Positions 35,226-45,817 of a stretch of 64,000 bases of DNA are shown here, in pieces. The position numbers and the translations under genes are program-made. The DNA comes from Hyphomonas adhaerens MHS-3 (lineage in GTDB: Bacteria > Pseudomonadota > Alphaproteobacteria > Caulobacterales > Hyphomonadaceae). Below the pieces are notes generated by a model, which saw only the letters and a program-made list of their open reading frames with translations, did no database searches and was not told the origin of the DNA. Positions within the stretch are counted from its first letter, which is position 1. Each line of letters opens with the position of its first letter. Location: the NCBI RefSeq assembly GCF_000685235.1, contig NZ_ARYH01000001.1:744001-808000 (forward strand), read 5' to 3'.

Positions 35226-35720
35226 ATGGCAACAAGCGAATCCCCCAAGGTCGGCATCATTATGGGCAGCCAGTCGGACTGGCCCGTGATGAAGGAAGCG
35301 GCTCGCCTGCTGGGCGAGCTTGGCGTGGCTTATGAGGCCCGGATCGTCTCCGCGCACCGTACGCCGGACCGGCTGGTCAGCTATGCCAAGGACGCGAAGG
35401 GCCGCGGCCTGAAAGTGATTATCGCGGGCGCCGGCGGGGCCGCGCACCTGCCCGGCATGACCGCCTCGATGACCCCCCTGCCCGTGCTGGGCGTGCCGGT
35501 CCAATCGAAAACCCTGTCCGGCCTCGACAGCCTGCTCTCCATCGTCCAGATGCCCCGCGGCGTGCCGGTCGGCACGCTCGCCATCGGCGAAGCCGGGGCG
35601 GTGAATGCTGGCATCATGGCCGCCTCCATCGTGGCGCTGGAAGATGACAGCGTCGCAGCGAAACTGGACGCCTACCGTCAGGCTCAGACCGATGGTGTGG
35701 GGGAGACGCCGGAAGGATGA
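35226..35720 (+). CDS. purE: N5-carboxyaminoimidazole ribonucleotide mutase PurE
   Basis: 164-residue class I PurE of purine synthesis, converting N5-CAIR to CAIR. Motifs: [13 protein letters not shown] (10-22), [14 protein letters not shown], the [16 protein letters not shown] active-site stretch and PVQS. GCGAGGAAG lies before the ATG at 35226. It overlaps purK by 4 bases (ATGA), as usual for the pair. Confidence 0.97.
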   Translation: MATSESPKVGIIMGSQSDWPVMKEAARLLGELGVAYEARIVSAHRTPDRLVSYAKDAKGRGLKVIIAGAGGAAHLPGMTASMTPLPVLGVPVQSKTLSGLDSLLSIVQMPRGVPVGTLAIGEAGAVNAGIMAASIVALEDDSVAAKLDAYRQAQTDGVGETPEG

Positions 35721-36796
35721 CCCCCGTCGCGCCAGGCAGCGTTATCGGGATCCTCGGCGGCGGACAGCTGGGCCGCATGCTGGCGAATGCCGCGCAGCGG
35801 CTGGGATTCGACGTCGACATCTATTGCCCGGAAGACAATCCGCCCGCCGCCCGCGTGGCCCACCATCACTGGAAAGGGGCCTATGATAACAAGGCCTTGC
35901 TGGGCGAGTTCGCCAAGGCCTGCGCGGTCATCACGCTCGAATTCGAGAACATTCCCGTTGCCGCCGCCGAAGCGATCGAAGCGGCCGGAACGCATCTTCA
36001 CCCCGGCGCGAAATCGCTCGCCGTGTCGCAGGACCGGGCGGAAGAAAAGGCCTTTCTGAACGGGATTGGCATCGCCACAGCGGACTATCGCGTGATCAAT
36101 TCGGATCATGACATTGCCAAGGCCCTGCCGGAACTGGGCGGCACCGGACTGCTGAAGACCCGCCGCGACGGCTATGACGGCAAGGGCCAGGCCTGGATCC
36201 GCTCCCCCGATGACATCGCCGCCGCCTGGGCCGATGTCGGCGCCGCGCCCTGCGTGCTGGAAGCGCCCGTGCCGTTCGAGCGCGAGATCTCGGTCATCGT
36301 CGCCCGCTCCAGCCAGGGCGAAACCGCCACCTGGGCGCCGCCGCAAAATGTGCACCGGGACGGCATCCTCGCCACCTCCACCGTGCCGTCGGGTCTGCCG
36401 CTGGACGTCGAACAGGCCGCCCGGGAGAAAGCCATCGCGCTGGTCGATGCGCTGGGCCATGTCGGCGTGCTGGCGCTGGAGCTATTCGTGCTGCCGGATG
36501 GCGGTCTGCTGGCCAATGAATTTGCCCCGCGCGTGCACAATTCCGGGCACTGGACGCCGGAAGCCTGCCAGACCGGCCAGTTCGAACAGCATATCCGCGC
36601 CATCTGCGGCTGGCCGCTGGGCGATACGCGCCGCCTGTTCGATGCCGAGATGGAAAACCTGATCGGCGAGGCGGGCAATGTGGACCCCACCACCCTTGCC
36701 CCCGGCGACGTGCTGACCCTTTATGGCAAGCACGAGGCCCGCCCCGGCCGCAAGATGGGTCACATCACCCGCAGACTCGCCCCCCGGAAGGCCTGA
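35717..36796 (+). CDS. purK: N5-carboxyaminoimidazole ribonucleotide synthase PurK
   Basis: 359-residue ATP-grasp enzyme that makes N5-CAIR from AIR, bicarbonate and ATP. Visible: the N-terminal [12 protein letters not shown] dinucleotide-like loop, [15 protein letters not shown], the ATP-grasp lid [13 protein letters not shown] and the metal/ATP stretch [25 protein letters not shown]. It starts inside the purE stop and ends 17 bases before a creatininase-family gene. Confidence 0.96.
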   Translation: MTPVAPGSVIGILGGGQLGRMLANAAQRLGFDVDIYCPEDNPPAARVAHHHWKGAYDNKALLGEFAKACAVITLEFENIPVAAAEAIEAAGTHLHPGAKSLAVSQDRAEEKAFLNGIGIATADYRVINSDHDIAKALPELGGTGLLKTRRDGYDGKGQAWIRSPDDIAAAWADVGAAPCVLEAPVPFEREISVIVARSSQGETATWAPPQNVHRDGILATSTVPSGLPLDVEQAAREKAIALVDALGHVGVLALELFVLPDGGLLANEFAPRVHNSGHWTPEACQTGQFEQHIRAICGWPLGDTRRLFDAEMENLIGEAGNVDPTTLAPGDVLTLYGKHEARPGRKMGHITRRLAPRKA

Positions 36797-36813
36797 AATC
36801 TAGGACTGACGCC

Positions 36814-37569
36814 ATGCTGCTTCCCGTTTCCACCTGGCAGGACATCGAATCCTGGCTGAAGACATCCCGCACCATCCTGATCCCGATCGGGTCGATGGAA
36901 CAGCACGGGCCGAACGGCTTTGTCGGTACCGATGCGCTGTGCCCGGAAATCATCGCCCACCATGCCGAAGCGCAGGCGCCGGACGAGGTTCTGGTCGGCC
37001 CGACCTTCTCGGTCGGCTGCGCGCAGCACCATCTGGGGTTTCCGGGCACGATCACGCTGCGCCCGACCACGATGATCGCGGCCATGACGGACTGGACCGA
37101 AAGCCTGATGCGGCACGGCTTTGAGCGGATCTACTGGCTGAACGGGCATGGCGGGAACATTGCCACGATCCAGGCGGCCTTCTCTGAAATCCATTCAAAA
37201 CGCAGTTTCGACCCGAACGGCGCCGACAACCGGCCGGGCCTGGAGCTGAAACTGCGCAATTGGTGGGATTTCTCGCCGGTCATGAAGCTGTGCAACCAGC
37301 TCTATCCTGTCGGCCATGGCAGCCACGCGACGGCCTCTGAAGTGTCGGTCACCTATTTCGGCTATCCGGACCGGGCCCGGCCGGAAGTGGAGATGAGCCC
37401 GAAACTCGCCCCCAATGGCAAGATCGGCGATGCGGTGCAGTACCGCCGCGACTTCCCGGATGGCCGCATCGGCTCCGACCCGACCCAGTCGAATGCCGAA
37501 GACGGGCAGAAGATCGTCGAAGCCGCCGCCGCCGCGGTCCTGGACGAGGTGAAACGCTTCGCCGCGTAA
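36814..37569 (+). CDS. Creatininase family amidohydrolase
   Basis: 251-residue creatininase-fold protein. Metal ligands are visible in SMEQHGPNGFVGTDA (E and H), LNGHGGN near 109-115 and a C-terminal glutamate region (HGSHATASEVS). The family includes creatinine amidohydrolase, MftE-like proteases and riboflavin-pathway FAPy deformylase relatives, so the substrate cannot be named. It lies just after purK on the same strand (17-base gap), so a link to nucleotide breakdown is possible but inferred. Confidence 0.88.
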   Translation: MLLPVSTWQDIESWLKTSRTILIPIGSMEQHGPNGFVGTDALCPEIIAHHAEAQAPDEVLVGPTFSVGCAQHHLGFPGTITLRPTTMIAAMTDWTESLMRHGFERIYWLNGHGGNIATIQAAFSEIHSKRSFDPNGADNRPGLELKLRNWWDFSPVMKLCNQLYPVGHGSHATASEVSVTYFGYPDRARPEVEMSPKLAPNGKIGDAVQYRRDFPDGRIGSDPTQSNAEDGQKIVEAAAAAVLDEVKRFAA

Positions 37570-37667
37570 ACCCAACCTTACTGACAGCGTAATTTTCCGG
37601 ACTCTGGCCAGATGCGGCCAAGGACGGTATCAGAATCTCTCATGATAAGAGGCGTCTGAACCAGAGA

Positions 37668-38399
37668 ATGCTCGACATTCGCAATCTGGAAAAAAGCTTT
37701 GGCGCCAAGCGCGCCGTGCAGGGCGTATCCTTCACGCTCGACAAAGGCACGGTGCTCGGCTTCCTTGGCCCGAACGGCGCGGGGAAATCCACGACGATGC
37801 GCATGATTGCCGGTGTGCTTGAGCCGGATTCCGGCGATGCGCTGATCGACGGCAAATCCATCGTGTCCGATCGCCGGACGGCGCAGGCGGCGCTCGGCTA
37901 TCTGCCCGAAGGCGCCCCGCTCTATGAAGACATGACCCCGCCGGAATTCCTGTCCTTCATGGCCGCGGCCCGGAAGATCGACCGGGCCAAACGCAAGGAC
38001 GCCGTGGAGCGGGCGATTGCGGATGCCCGCATCACCACCGTCGCGGGCCAGCGGATCGGTTCGCTCTCCAAGGGCTATCGCCGCCGCGTCGGCCTCGCCG
38101 GGGCGATCCTGCACGATCCGCCGGTCCTGTTGCTGGACGAGCCGACCGATGGCCTCGACCCCAACCAGAAACGCGCCGTGCGCGCCCTGATCGCCCGCAT
38201 GGCGCCGACCAAGGCGATCCTCATCTCGACCCACACGCTGACGGAAGTCCCGGCCATGTGCACGCGGGCCATCATCGTCGACCGGGGCCGCGTCGTGGCC
38301 GACGGGACACCGGCAGAGCTGACGGAGAAATCCGATGACGGATCGCTGGAAAGCGCCTTCATGCGCCTGACAGACCAGGCCGAGGCGAACGCGCGATGA
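37668..38399 (+). CDS. ABC transporter ATP-binding protein (GldA-like)
   Basis: 243-residue ATPase: Walker A GPNGAGKST (34-42), signature SKGYRRRVGLA, Walker B LLLDEPTDGLDP, and the H-loop ISTHTL. Sequence style matches GldA/NatA-type exporters rather than importers. It is the first of four tightly packed genes with a permease (4-base overlap), a GldG-like protein and a DUF4340 protein. In Bacteroidetes GldA/F/G are needed for gliding; in alphaproteobacteria the role is unclear. Confidence 0.92.
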   Translation: MLDIRNLEKSFGAKRAVQGVSFTLDKGTVLGFLGPNGAGKSTTMRMIAGVLEPDSGDALIDGKSIVSDRRTAQAALGYLPEGAPLYEDMTPPEFLSFMAAARKIDRAKRKDAVERAIADARITTVAGQRIGSLSKGYRRRVGLAGAILHDPPVLLLDEPTDGLDPNQKRAVRALIARMAPTKAILISTHTLTEVPAMCTRAIIVDRGRVVADGTPAELTEKSDDGSLESAFMRLTDQAEANAR

Positions 38400-39154
38400 T
38401 GGAATTTCTACGCCAGCAGATGGGCGGCTTTGGCGCCACCTACCGCCGGGAACTCGGCGCCTATTTCGCCACGCCCATGGCTTATGTTTTCCTGGCCGTC
38501 TTCCTGCTCGCCCTCGGCGTGTTCACCTGGGAAGCGGGCGGCTTCTTCGATACCGGCTCAGCCGATCTTTCCACCTTCTTCGTCTGGCACCCCTGGCTCT
38601 ACATGATCTTCCTGCCCGCGCTGGCGATGCGCCTGTGGGCGGACGAACAGGGCGCGGGAACGGACGAGCTGTTGCTGTCCCTGCCGCTCGGCATGCCGGG
38701 GCTGGTCCTCGGCAAGCTATGCGCGGCCTGGACGGTGGCCGGGGTCGGCCTGCTGCTGACCTTCCCGATGTGGATCACGGTGAATTACCTTGGCGGGCCC
38801 GACAACACGGCTATCGCGCTGACCTATCTGGTCAGCTTCCTGATGGCGGGGGCCTATCTCTCCATCGGATCGGCCGTATCGGCCCTGACAGGCAGCCAGG
38901 TGACGGCGTTCGTCATCAGTGTCCTGATCGCCTTTGCCTTCACTGCTGCCGGCTGGCCGCTGGTGCTGTCGACCGTGAAAGCGGTGTTCGGAACGGGATT
39001 TGCCGACCTTGTCGCCCAGTTCTCCTTCCTGACGCAGTTCGAAGGCGCCCAGCGCGGCGTGCTGGAACTGCGCTCGGTCATGTTCTTCCTCGGCTTCACC
39101 GCCTTCTGGTCCATCCTCAATGGATTGTGGGCCGCCCGGCAGAGGCTCGGCTGA
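38396..39154 (+). CDS. ABC-2 type transporter permease (GldF-like)
   Basis: 252-residue integral membrane protein with about six hydrophobic segments: a first segment at about 25-45 (TPMAYVFLAVFLLALGVF), others near 60-75, 105-125, 140-160, 170-190 and 228-245. The block RLWADEQGAGTDELLLSLPL (82-101) is typical of ABC-2 exporters of this type. It overlaps the ATPase gene by 4 bases and precedes the GldG-like gene by 1 base. Confidence 0.9.
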   Translation: MMEFLRQQMGGFGATYRRELGAYFATPMAYVFLAVFLLALGVFTWEAGGFFDTGSADLSTFFVWHPWLYMIFLPALAMRLWADEQGAGTDELLLSLPLGMPGLVLGKLCAAWTVAGVGLLLTFPMWITVNYLGGPDNTAIALTYLVSFLMAGAYLSIGSAVSALTGSQVTAFVISVLIAFAFTAAGWPLVLSTVKAVFGTGFADLVAQFSFLTQFEGAQRGVLELRSVMFFLGFTAFWSILNGLWAARQRLG

Positions 39155-39155
39155 G

Positions 39156-41054
39156 ATGAAGTCGAAGCATTACCTCCTGATCGCGACTGCGCTGGTCACC
39201 GTCATTTTCGTGGCGGGGAATTTGCTGGCGCAGAAAGTCCTGACCGGGGCGCAGATCGATTTTACCGAAAATCATCTCTACTCGCTGTCGAAGGCGACGC
39301 GGGAGAAGCTGTCGGACATTGCCGAGCCGGTGGACGTGACGCTCGTCTATTCGCGCAGCGTCGCGCAGGACTATCCGGCCGTGCGCGCCTATGCCGCCCG
39401 CGTGCGGGAATTGCTGAAGGCGTATGAGTCCCAGTCCGGCGGCGCTGTCCGCGTGCGGGAGATCGACCCCACCCCCTTCTCCCCGGCTGAAGACGAAGCG
39501 CTCGCCGCCGGGATTACCGCCATCGACACAAATGGCGACGACCCGCTCTATTTCGGCATCATCGGCCACAACACGATCGACGATCAGCGCGTGATCCCGT
39601 TCCTGGCGCCGGAACGCGAGGTCTCACTGGAATATGATCTCACCCGCATGGTCGCGCGGCTGGACGATCCCGATCCGCCGCGCGTGGGCATCCTCACCAC
39701 GCTGCCCGGCATGTCGGCCCCGGGCGGACAGGGCGGCTACACATTGCTGGCGGACATCAACCGGTCGTTCGAAGTCGTTCCGATCTCCGACAATTTCCAG
39801 TCGCTGCCCGCCGATCTGGACGTGCTGCTGGTGGCGCACCCCCCACCCCTGTCGGACCGGCAGGAATGGCTGATCGACCAGTTCGTGCTGCGCAAGGGCC
39901 GGGCGGTGTTCCTCGTCGATCCCGCCGCGAAGACAGCTGTCGGCCAGGGCCTTTTCGACATGTCGGACGCGGAAGCGCATTCCGGTCTGGGCAAGCTGGG
40001 CGAGTCGTGGGGCATCACCGTGTCGCATGACGCGGTCGCGGATGCTGCGGGCGCCTTGCCTGTGCCGGTGGATGTTGGTGACGGGCGGATCGAGGAACAG
40101 GCCCATCCGCTGTTCATCGCCGCCCCGGCCGGGGACATGAACCAGGATGATCTGATTACGGCTGACCTGACGCGGGCGGTGAATTTCGGGGCGCCCGGCG
40201 CGCTCGTCGTGTCGGACCTGCCATCGGACGTCACCTTCTCGCCGCTGATCGAAACCGGGCCGAGCCCGTCCTATATCGACGCCGACCGGGCCGTGCATGA
40301 CATGACCCCGTCGGACACGCTGAAATCCTATCAGACGCAGCCGGGCCCGCTCGTGCTGGCGGCGCGCCTGTCCGGCCATCTGGCCACCGCCTTCCCCGCC
40401 GGGGCCCCGGCGCTGAACGAACCCTCGGACCCGGTGATGGCGGAACTTGCCCGCGCCGATGCTGCCAACGCGCCGCCGCACATCTCGGCCAGCGAAACCA
40501 ATGCCGAGCTTGTCTTCATCGCCGACGTGGATTTCATCGCCGATGATTTCTACATCGTGCCGGGACGCGACATCGTCGTGGCGGACAATGGCGCGCTGGT
40601 CCTGAACGCCCTTGATGCGCTGGCCGGTGGCGGGGAACTGTCGCGGCTTCGTTCGCGCGCGCCCAGCCTCCGGCCGATGAGCCGGATCGACAAGATGCGC
40701 GCCTCTGCCGAAGCCAAATATTTCCGCCAACAGGCCGAGCTGGAGGCCAGCCTGCAAGAGGCACAGGGGCGGCTGGAAGAGCTGCAGGCCATCGGCTCGA
40801 CCGACGGCTTCTTCGAAGGCGACGCCGCCGCGGACCTGACCGATGACGAACGCACGGAACTGGCCCAGCTTCGCGAGCGGATCGTCTCCCTGCGCGGCGA
40901 GCTGCGGGCCATCGAACGCGACTACCGGCGCGACATCGACCATCTGGAAGCGACGCTGAAAGCCATCAATATCTGGGGCGGCCCAATCCTGATCGCGCTG
41001 GCCGGACTGCTTGTCTGGCGCCGCCAGCAGGCACGTGCGCGGAGGGAGTCATGA
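39156..41054 (+). CDS. GldG-like substrate-binding protein of the ABC module
   Basis: 632-residue protein with an N-terminal membrane anchor (about 5-27), a GldG/ABC-associated N-terminal domain (VDFTENHLYSLSKATREKL-type start; DITLVYS, EVREIDP), a long periplasmic part, a coiled-coil stretch near 525-600 (SAEAKYFRQQAELEASLQEAQGRLEEL) and a C-terminal membrane segment (about 605-625). The start at 39156 is the ATG 1 base after the permease stop. It overlaps the DUF4340 gene by 4 bases. Role in the exporter: probably a periplasmic partner. Confidence 0.88.
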   Translation: MKSKHYLLIATALVTVIFVAGNLLAQKVLTGAQIDFTENHLYSLSKATREKLSDIAEPVDVTLVYSRSVAQDYPAVRAYAARVRELLKAYESQSGGAVRVREIDPTPFSPAEDEALAAGITAIDTNGDDPLYFGIIGHNTIDDQRVIPFLAPEREVSLEYDLTRMVARLDDPDPPRVGILTTLPGMSAPGGQGGYTLLADINRSFEVVPISDNFQSLPADLDVLLVAHPPPLSDRQEWLIDQFVLRKGRAVFLVDPAAKTAVGQGLFDMSDAEAHSGLGKLGESWGITVSHDAVADAAGALPVPVDVGDGRIEEQAHPLFIAAPAGDMNQDDLITADLTRAVNFGAPGALVVSDLPSDVTFSPLIETGPSPSYIDADRAVHDMTPSDTLKSYQTQPGPLVLAARLSGHLATAFPAGAPALNEPSDPVMAELARADAANAPPHISASETNAELVFIADVDFIADDFYIVPGRDIVVADNGALVLNALDALAGGGELSRLRSRAPSLRPMSRIDKMRASAEAKYFRQQAELEASLQEAQGRLEELQAIGSTDGFFEGDAAADLTDDERTELAQLRERIVSLRGELRAIERDYRRDIDHLEATLKAINIWGGPILIALAGLLVWRRQQARARRES

Positions 41055-42103
41055 CCGAACTCCGCCAGCGCCAGCGCCGCAAGCGCCTGCAGATCCTCGC
41101 CGCCGCTGCCGGTGTTCTGACCGTGCTGGCCGTGCTGGTGAACCTCGATTTCCGGGGCGGACCGGTGCAGACCGGGCGGACCGGACAGCCCGTCCTGCCG
41201 GATTTTGCCGAGACCCGCGCCGAAGCCGCCGAGATCCGCGTGACGCTGGCCGACGAATCCTACCGCCTGCTGAACAGTGTCGATGGCTGGACGCTGGAAG
41301 GCACGCATGGCTATCCCGTCCGGGCCGACCGGCTGGCCGACCTGGCCACAGGCCTCGGCGAGCTGGTCTGGGGCGAAGCGCGCACACGCGACCCCGGCAA
41401 GCTGAACCGGATCGGCCTCGGCGATCCGCGCAAGGGCGGCACCGGCGCGCTGATCGAACTGGCCAATGGCGACGGCGACATCACCGCCGCGATCATCACC
41501 GGACGGAAGGGAGAGCATCTCTACGCCCGCCGCCCGGATGAACAGCAGGCGTATCAGGTGAAGGGCGACCTGCCGCCGCTTTACAATGCCGATGCCTGGC
41601 TGGACCTGAACATTCTGGATATCAGCCCGGATGCGGTCTCCGCCGTCCGGCTGTTCGACCAGTATGGCGAGAGCCTCTATCTGCAACGCGCCGTGGGCAC
41701 GAGCGAGCGCAGCTTCCGGCCCGGCCCGCCCTATCAGGATTTCCGCCTGATCAGCCGGATTGCCGCCTCCACCCCTGCCCTGGCGCTGAGCCGGTTCCAG
41801 CCCATCGGGGTGAAGCCGGCCGCGGACCTGACGACACGTCCGGTTGGCCGGCACATCACCGAAACGCATGACGGGCTGGAAGTGGAAGTCGAGGCCTATC
41901 GCGAACCGGACGGCTTCTTCGTCACGCTCCGTGCGGTCGAGGCGGGCGAAGGCGCGCATCGCGGCAGCACGATCAATGACAAGGCAACCGGCTGGGCGTT
42001 CGAATTGTCCGAATATGACTGGAACGATTTCACCCCGGCCGTCAGCTCGATTGTCCGGCCACCGGAAATCGCTGTGCCTGACACGCCTTCAGATACGCCC
42101 TAG
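41051..42103 (+). CDS. DUF4340 domain protein of the ABC module
   Basis: 350-residue protein with an N-terminal membrane helix (about 13-32) and a periplasmic DUF4340 region: VDGWTLEGTHGYPVRADRLADLATGL (77-102), then a repeat-like second half. It starts within the GldG-like stop (ATGA) and ends one base before the convergent DUF1223 gene. DUF4340 proteins commonly follow GldG-like genes in this four-gene layout, so it belongs to the exporter. Precise function unknown. Confidence 0.85.
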   Translation: MTELRQRQRRKRLQILAAAAGVLTVLAVLVNLDFRGGPVQTGRTGQPVLPDFAETRAEAAEIRVTLADESYRLLNSVDGWTLEGTHGYPVRADRLADLATGLGELVWGEARTRDPGKLNRIGLGDPRKGGTGALIELANGDGDITAAIITGRKGEHLYARRPDEQQAYQVKGDLPPLYNADAWLDLNILDISPDAVSAVRLFDQYGESLYLQRAVGTSERSFRPGPPYQDFRLISRIAASTPALALSRFQPIGVKPAADLTTRPVGRHITETHDGLEVEVEAYREPDGFFVTLRAVEAGEGAHRGSTINDKATGWAFELSEYDWNDFTPAVSSIVRPPEIAVPDTPSDTP

Positions 42104-42104
42104 G

Positions 42105-42782
42105 CTATTTCTCAGGTAGTGGGCTCAGCGGCCCCGGGTCCAGCGGCAGCGTGGCCAGCACCGGGCCAAACCCGGCTTCCTGGACAATCACGGCGCAATG
42201 CGAGTCGCAGGGCGGCAGCGTGACCGAGGTCCGGCCGCCAAGCCACGGACCAAGGGCCGTCACCCGCGTCACCGGATGGACCATGTCCGTCGTATTGTCG
42301 GCGCCGTCCAGGTAATCGACATACCAGATATCCGTCAGGCCCGCCGCCTTGCCGCTGAGTTCCACCCCATCCCCCTTGCGGACGAGGCGGACGCCTTCCG
42401 GCGTTTCCTTGCGGGCTTTGGAAATGGCGGACTCGACCTTGCCCGGCTTGTTGCCCGGACATTGCTCGACGCCGTTATAGACGGTCTGCGGCGTGTACGG
42501 CCCGCGCAGGCGGAACCGGTCGACATAGGCGCGCTGGCGTTCCTTGGACTCGCCCATGGCCATGGGGTCCTTGCCGCCCAGATAGTCCCAGTAGTCCACC
42601 GACCAGGTGAGGATGAGGACATCGTCCCGGGCTTCGTCCACAGCCTTCAGCGTCTTGTGTGCCTTCGGGCAAGCCCGGCAGTTCTGCGAGGCGAATAACT
42701 CAATCAGGGTCGGCGACTCCGCCTGAGCGGCGGGGACGGCGACGGGCGACAGGACGAAAAGGGCTGCGAGCAGGCGTTTCAT
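42105..42782 (-). CDS. DUF1223 family exported protein
   Basis: 225-residue predicted periplasmic protein with signal peptide (about 1-20, after AAQA). The DUF1223 core begins PTLIELFASQNCRACPKAHKTL, with a CxxC pair (C34 and C37 or nearby) like a thioredoxin fold, then ILTWSVDYWDYLGGKDPMA and a C-terminal ending PLSPLPEK. Function is unknown, though a thiol-redox role is often guessed. The start at 42782 is chosen because the signal peptide begins there. Confidence 0.88.
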   Translation of the reverse strand: MKRLLAALFVLSPVAVPAAQAESPTLIELFASQNCRACPKAHKTLKAVDEARDDVLILTWSVDYWDYLGGKDPMAMGESKERQRAYVDRFRLRGPYTPQTVYNGVEQCPGNKPGKVESAISKARKETPEGVRLVRKGDGVELSGKAAGLTDIWYVDYLDGADNTTDMVHPVTRVTALGPWLGGRTSVTLPPCDSHCAVIVQEAGFGPVLATLPLDPGPLSPLPEK

Positions 42783-42843
42783 AGCGGTTTCTGTATAGAT
42801 CACCCTTGTCCCCACAACACAATCACAGCGGTGTGAGGGCTGC

Positions 42844-42877
42844 AAAAAACCCCCGCAGCGCCTGCTGCGGGGGTTTT
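42844..42877 (-). terminator. Terminator after acnA (bidirectional in shape)
   Basis: A 14-bp stem counting the A/T pairs (42846-42859 with 42864-42877; core CCCCCGCAG / CTGCGGGGG) with a 4-base loop. On the minus strand a T-run follows, 26 bases or so past the acnA stop. On the plus strand TTTT also follows, so it could act in both directions. Confidence 0.92.
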
Positions 42878-42902
42878 CGTTATTAAGTTCCGGTCAGCCG
42901 CC

Positions 42903-45590
42903 TCAGGCAGCGCCGCGCGCCAGGTTGCGCAGCACATAGTGCAGGATGCCGCCATTGCGGTAGTAGTCCAGCTCGTTCTCGGTATCGATCCGGACCACCG
43001 TGTTGGCGGTGAAGGTCGTGCCGTCTTCACGGGTGATCTTCACGGGAACCGACTGGCGCGGCTTGATGTCTTTGACGCCTTCGATCGTGACCTGCTCCTT
43101 GCCGGTCAGGCCGAGCGTGGCGGCGCTTTCGCCTTCCGCGAACTCCAGCGGCAGGACGCCCATGCCGATCAGGTTGGAGCGGTGGATTCGCTCGAAGCTG
43201 CCAGCGATCACGGCGCGGACGCCGAGCAGGACGGTGCCCTTGGCAGCCCAGTCACGCGAAGACCCGTTGCCGTAGAGGTCGCCGGCGAAGATCACCAGCG
43301 GCGTGCCTTCGGCTTCGTACTTCATGGCGGCATCATAGATCGCCATCTGCTCGCCGTCCGGATAGTGGACCGTCACGCCGCCTTCGACGCCCGGCACCAT
43401 CTGGTTCTTGATGCGGATATTGGCGAAGGTGCCGCGCATCATGACTTCGTGGTTACCGCGGCGCGAGCCGTAGGAGTTGAAGTCGAGGACCGAAACCTGA
43501 TGTTCCTGCAGGTATACGCCTGCCGGGCTGGACGCCTTGATCGAACCGGCCGGAGAAATGTGGTCGGTGGTGATCGAGTCGCCGAACACGGCGAGCACGC
43601 GGGCGTCCTTCACATCCGTCGGGGCGTCCACGTCGAGCGTCATGCCTTCGAAGTAAGGCGGGTTCTGAACATAGGTCGATGCAGGCGGCCAGCTATAGGT
43701 CTGCCCGCCGGACACTTCGATGCCCTGCCAGTGCTCGTCGCCCTTGAAGACGTCGGAATAGCGCTCGGCGAACATTTCCGGGGTCACGGCCTTGGACATG
43801 ATCTCGGCGATCTCGTGAGAAGTCGGCCAGATGTCTTTCAGGTAGACGTCATTGCCTTTCTTGTCGGTGCCGATCGGATCCTTGGTCAGGTTCTTGCGCA
43901 GCGTACCGGCAATCGCATAGGCGACGACCAGCGGCGGCGAGGCCAGATAGTTCGCCTTGATGTCCGGGCCGATGCGGCCTTCGAAGTTCCGGTTGCCGGA
44001 AAGCACCGAGCAGGAAACCAGGTCGCCGTCCGCGATGGCCTTGGCCAGGTGCGGATCCAGCGGGCCGGAGTTGCCGATACAGGTGGTGCAGCCATAGCCG
44101 ACCAGGTTGAAGCCCAGGGCGTTCAGGTCGTCGGTCAGGCCGGCCTTGTCGAGATAGTCGGTGACCACCTGCGATCCGGGCGCCAGCGACGTCTTCACCC
44201 AAGGCTTGCGGGTCAGGCCCAGCTCATGGGCCTTCCTGGCCACGAGGCCGGCGGCGATCAGCACGGACGGGTTGGACGTGTTGGTGCAGGACGTGATGGC
44301 GGCGATGAACACGTCACCATGGGTGACCGTGTAGTCTTCGCCTTCCACGGCGATCGGCTCTGCGGCGTCAGACGCCTTGCCGAACTCCTTCGCCATGGCG
44401 TCGGCGAACGCGATGTCGCCTTCGGACAGCAGCACCCGGTCCTGCGGGCGTTTCGGGCCTGAGATCGACGGCACGACGGCCCCAAGATCCAGTTCCAGCG
44501 TGTCGGTGAAGACCGGCTCGGCCCGGTCCGGACGCCAGTAGCCCTGCGCCTTGGCATAGGCTTCGACCAGTTCCACACGGTCCGCATCGCGGCCGGTGTT
44601 GCTGAGATATTTCACCGTATCATGATCGACCGGGAAGAAGCCGCAGGTGGCGCCATATTCCGGCGCCATGTTGGAGATGGTCGCCTGGTCTTCCAGGGTC
44701 AGGTTCGACAGGCCCGGGCCGTAGAATTCGACGAATTTTCCGACCACGCCTTTTTCGCGGAGCATCTGAACGACGGTCAGCACGAGGTCGGTCGCCGTTG
44801 CGCCTTCGGCCATCTTGCCGTCCAGACGGAAGCCGATGACTTCCGGGATCAGCATGGAGACCGGCTGGCCGAGCATGGCGGCTTCAGCTTCGATCCCGCC
44901 GACACCCCAACCGAGGACCGACAGGCCGTTGATCATGGTCGTGTGCGAATCGGTGCCGACGCAGGTGTCCGGATAGGCAACCAGTTCGCCGTCCTCCTCC
45001 TTCGACCAGACGGTCTGGCCGAGATATTCGAGGTTCACCTGGTGGCAGATGCCGGTGCCCGGCGGAACGACACGGAAATTCTTGAACGCGGTGGAGCCCC
45101 AGCGCAGGAACTCGTAGCGCTCCTGGTTGCGCTTGTATTCGATCTCGACGTTCTTGGTGAAGCTGTCCGGACCGGCGAAGCTGTCGACCATGACCGAGTG
45201 GTCGATGACGAGGTCAACCGGGACCTGCGGGTTGATGGCATCTGCCGGAGCGCCGAGCTTCTTGGCAGCGTCGCGCATGGCGGCAAGGTCGACCACAGCC
45301 GGAACGCCGGTGAAGTCCTGCATCAGGACGCGCGCCGGGCGGTAGGCGATCTCGTGATCGTCCTTACCCTTGTTGTCGAGCCATTTCCTGAAGGCGAGGA
45401 TGTCGTCCTTGGTGACGGTCTTGCCGTCTTCGAAGCGCAGCATGTTTTCCAGCAGCACTTTCAGTGAAGCCGGCAGGGAGGAGACATCGCCAAGACCGTT
45501 CTCGGCGGCGGCCTCAATGGAGTAATAGGTGTAAGTCTTGCCACCAGCGGTGAGCGTGCGTTTGGAATTGAAGCTGTCGAGGGACGGCAT
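42903..45590 (-). CDS. acnA: Aconitate hydratase (AcnA type)
   Basis: 895-residue aconitase A, converting citrate to isocitrate in the TCA cycle. The 4Fe-4S ligands are C435 (SCTNTSNPS) and C501/C504 ([10 protein letters not shown]). Typical blocks: [23 protein letters not shown] start, [32 protein letters not shown] (213-243), and DRISPAGSI-like [13 protein letters not shown]. Length is normal for AcnA. It is monocistronic with a strong terminator at 42844-42877 and is divergent from ccmA (227 bases between them, in which I see no clear promoter). Confidence 0.97.
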   Translation of the reverse strand: MPSLDSFNSKRTLTAGGKTYTYYSIEAAAENGLGDVSSLPASLKVLLENMLRFEDGKTVTKDDILAFRKWLDNKGKDDHEIAYRPARVLMQDFTGVPAVVDLAAMRDAAKKLGAPADAINPQVPVDLVIDHSVMVDSFAGPDSFTKNVEIEYKRNQERYEFLRWGSTAFKNFRVVPPGTGICHQVNLEYLGQTVWSKEEDGELVAYPDTCVGTDSHTTMINGLSVLGWGVGGIEAEAAMLGQPVSMLIPEVIGFRLDGKMAEGATATDLVLTVVQMLREKGVVGKFVEFYGPGLSNLTLEDQATISNMAPEYGATCGFFPVDHDTVKYLSNTGRDADRVELVEAYAKAQGYWRPDRAEPVFTDTLELDLGAVVPSISGPKRPQDRVLLSEGDIAFADAMAKEFGKASDAAEPIAVEGEDYTVTHGDVFIAAITSCTNTSNPSVLIAAGLVARKAHELGLTRKPWVKTSLAPGSQVVTDYLDKAGLTDDLNALGFNLVGYGCTTCIGNSGPLDPHLAKAIADGDLVSCSVLSGNRNFEGRIGPDIKANYLASPPLVVAYAIAGTLRKNLTKDPIGTDKKGNDVYLKDIWPTSHEIAEIMSKAVTPEMFAERYSDVFKGDEHWQGIEVSGGQTYSWPPASTYVQNPPYFEGMTLDVDAPTDVKDARVLAVFGDSITTDHISPAGSIKASSPAGVYLQEHQVSVLDFNSYGSRRGNHEVMMRGTFANIRIKNQMVPGVEGGVTVHYPDGEQMAIYDAAMKYEAEGTPLVIFAGDLYGNGSSRDWAAKGTVLLGVRAVIAGSFERIHRSNLIGMGVLPLEFAEGESAATLGLTGKEQVTIEGVKDIKPRQSVPVKITREDGTTFTANTVVRIDTENELDYYRNGGILHYVLRNLARGAA

Positions 45591-45817
45591 GGGAGGGGAA
45601 CCTCGCGTCTAAGATGTGAATCCGGGGCCGCCGGGCGGATTGGGCGGCGCGTGCCCGTCTCATATAAGGCTGGAGGCGCTGACGCAATCGGGACAAAGGG
45701 ACTATCCTGCAGCGCCTGAGCCGATAAAACGTCCCTGCAAACAGGCAGGTAGGAGATCCTGATGTCCCCACACGCGCCATATTCCCTTCATTTGCGCCTG
45801 TCCGGGCGCAGGAATGG

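Noticed and set aside
36814-37569. Calling the creatininase-family gene a purine-pathway enzyme
   Set aside because: Proximity to purEK alone is not evidence; the family has varied substrates.
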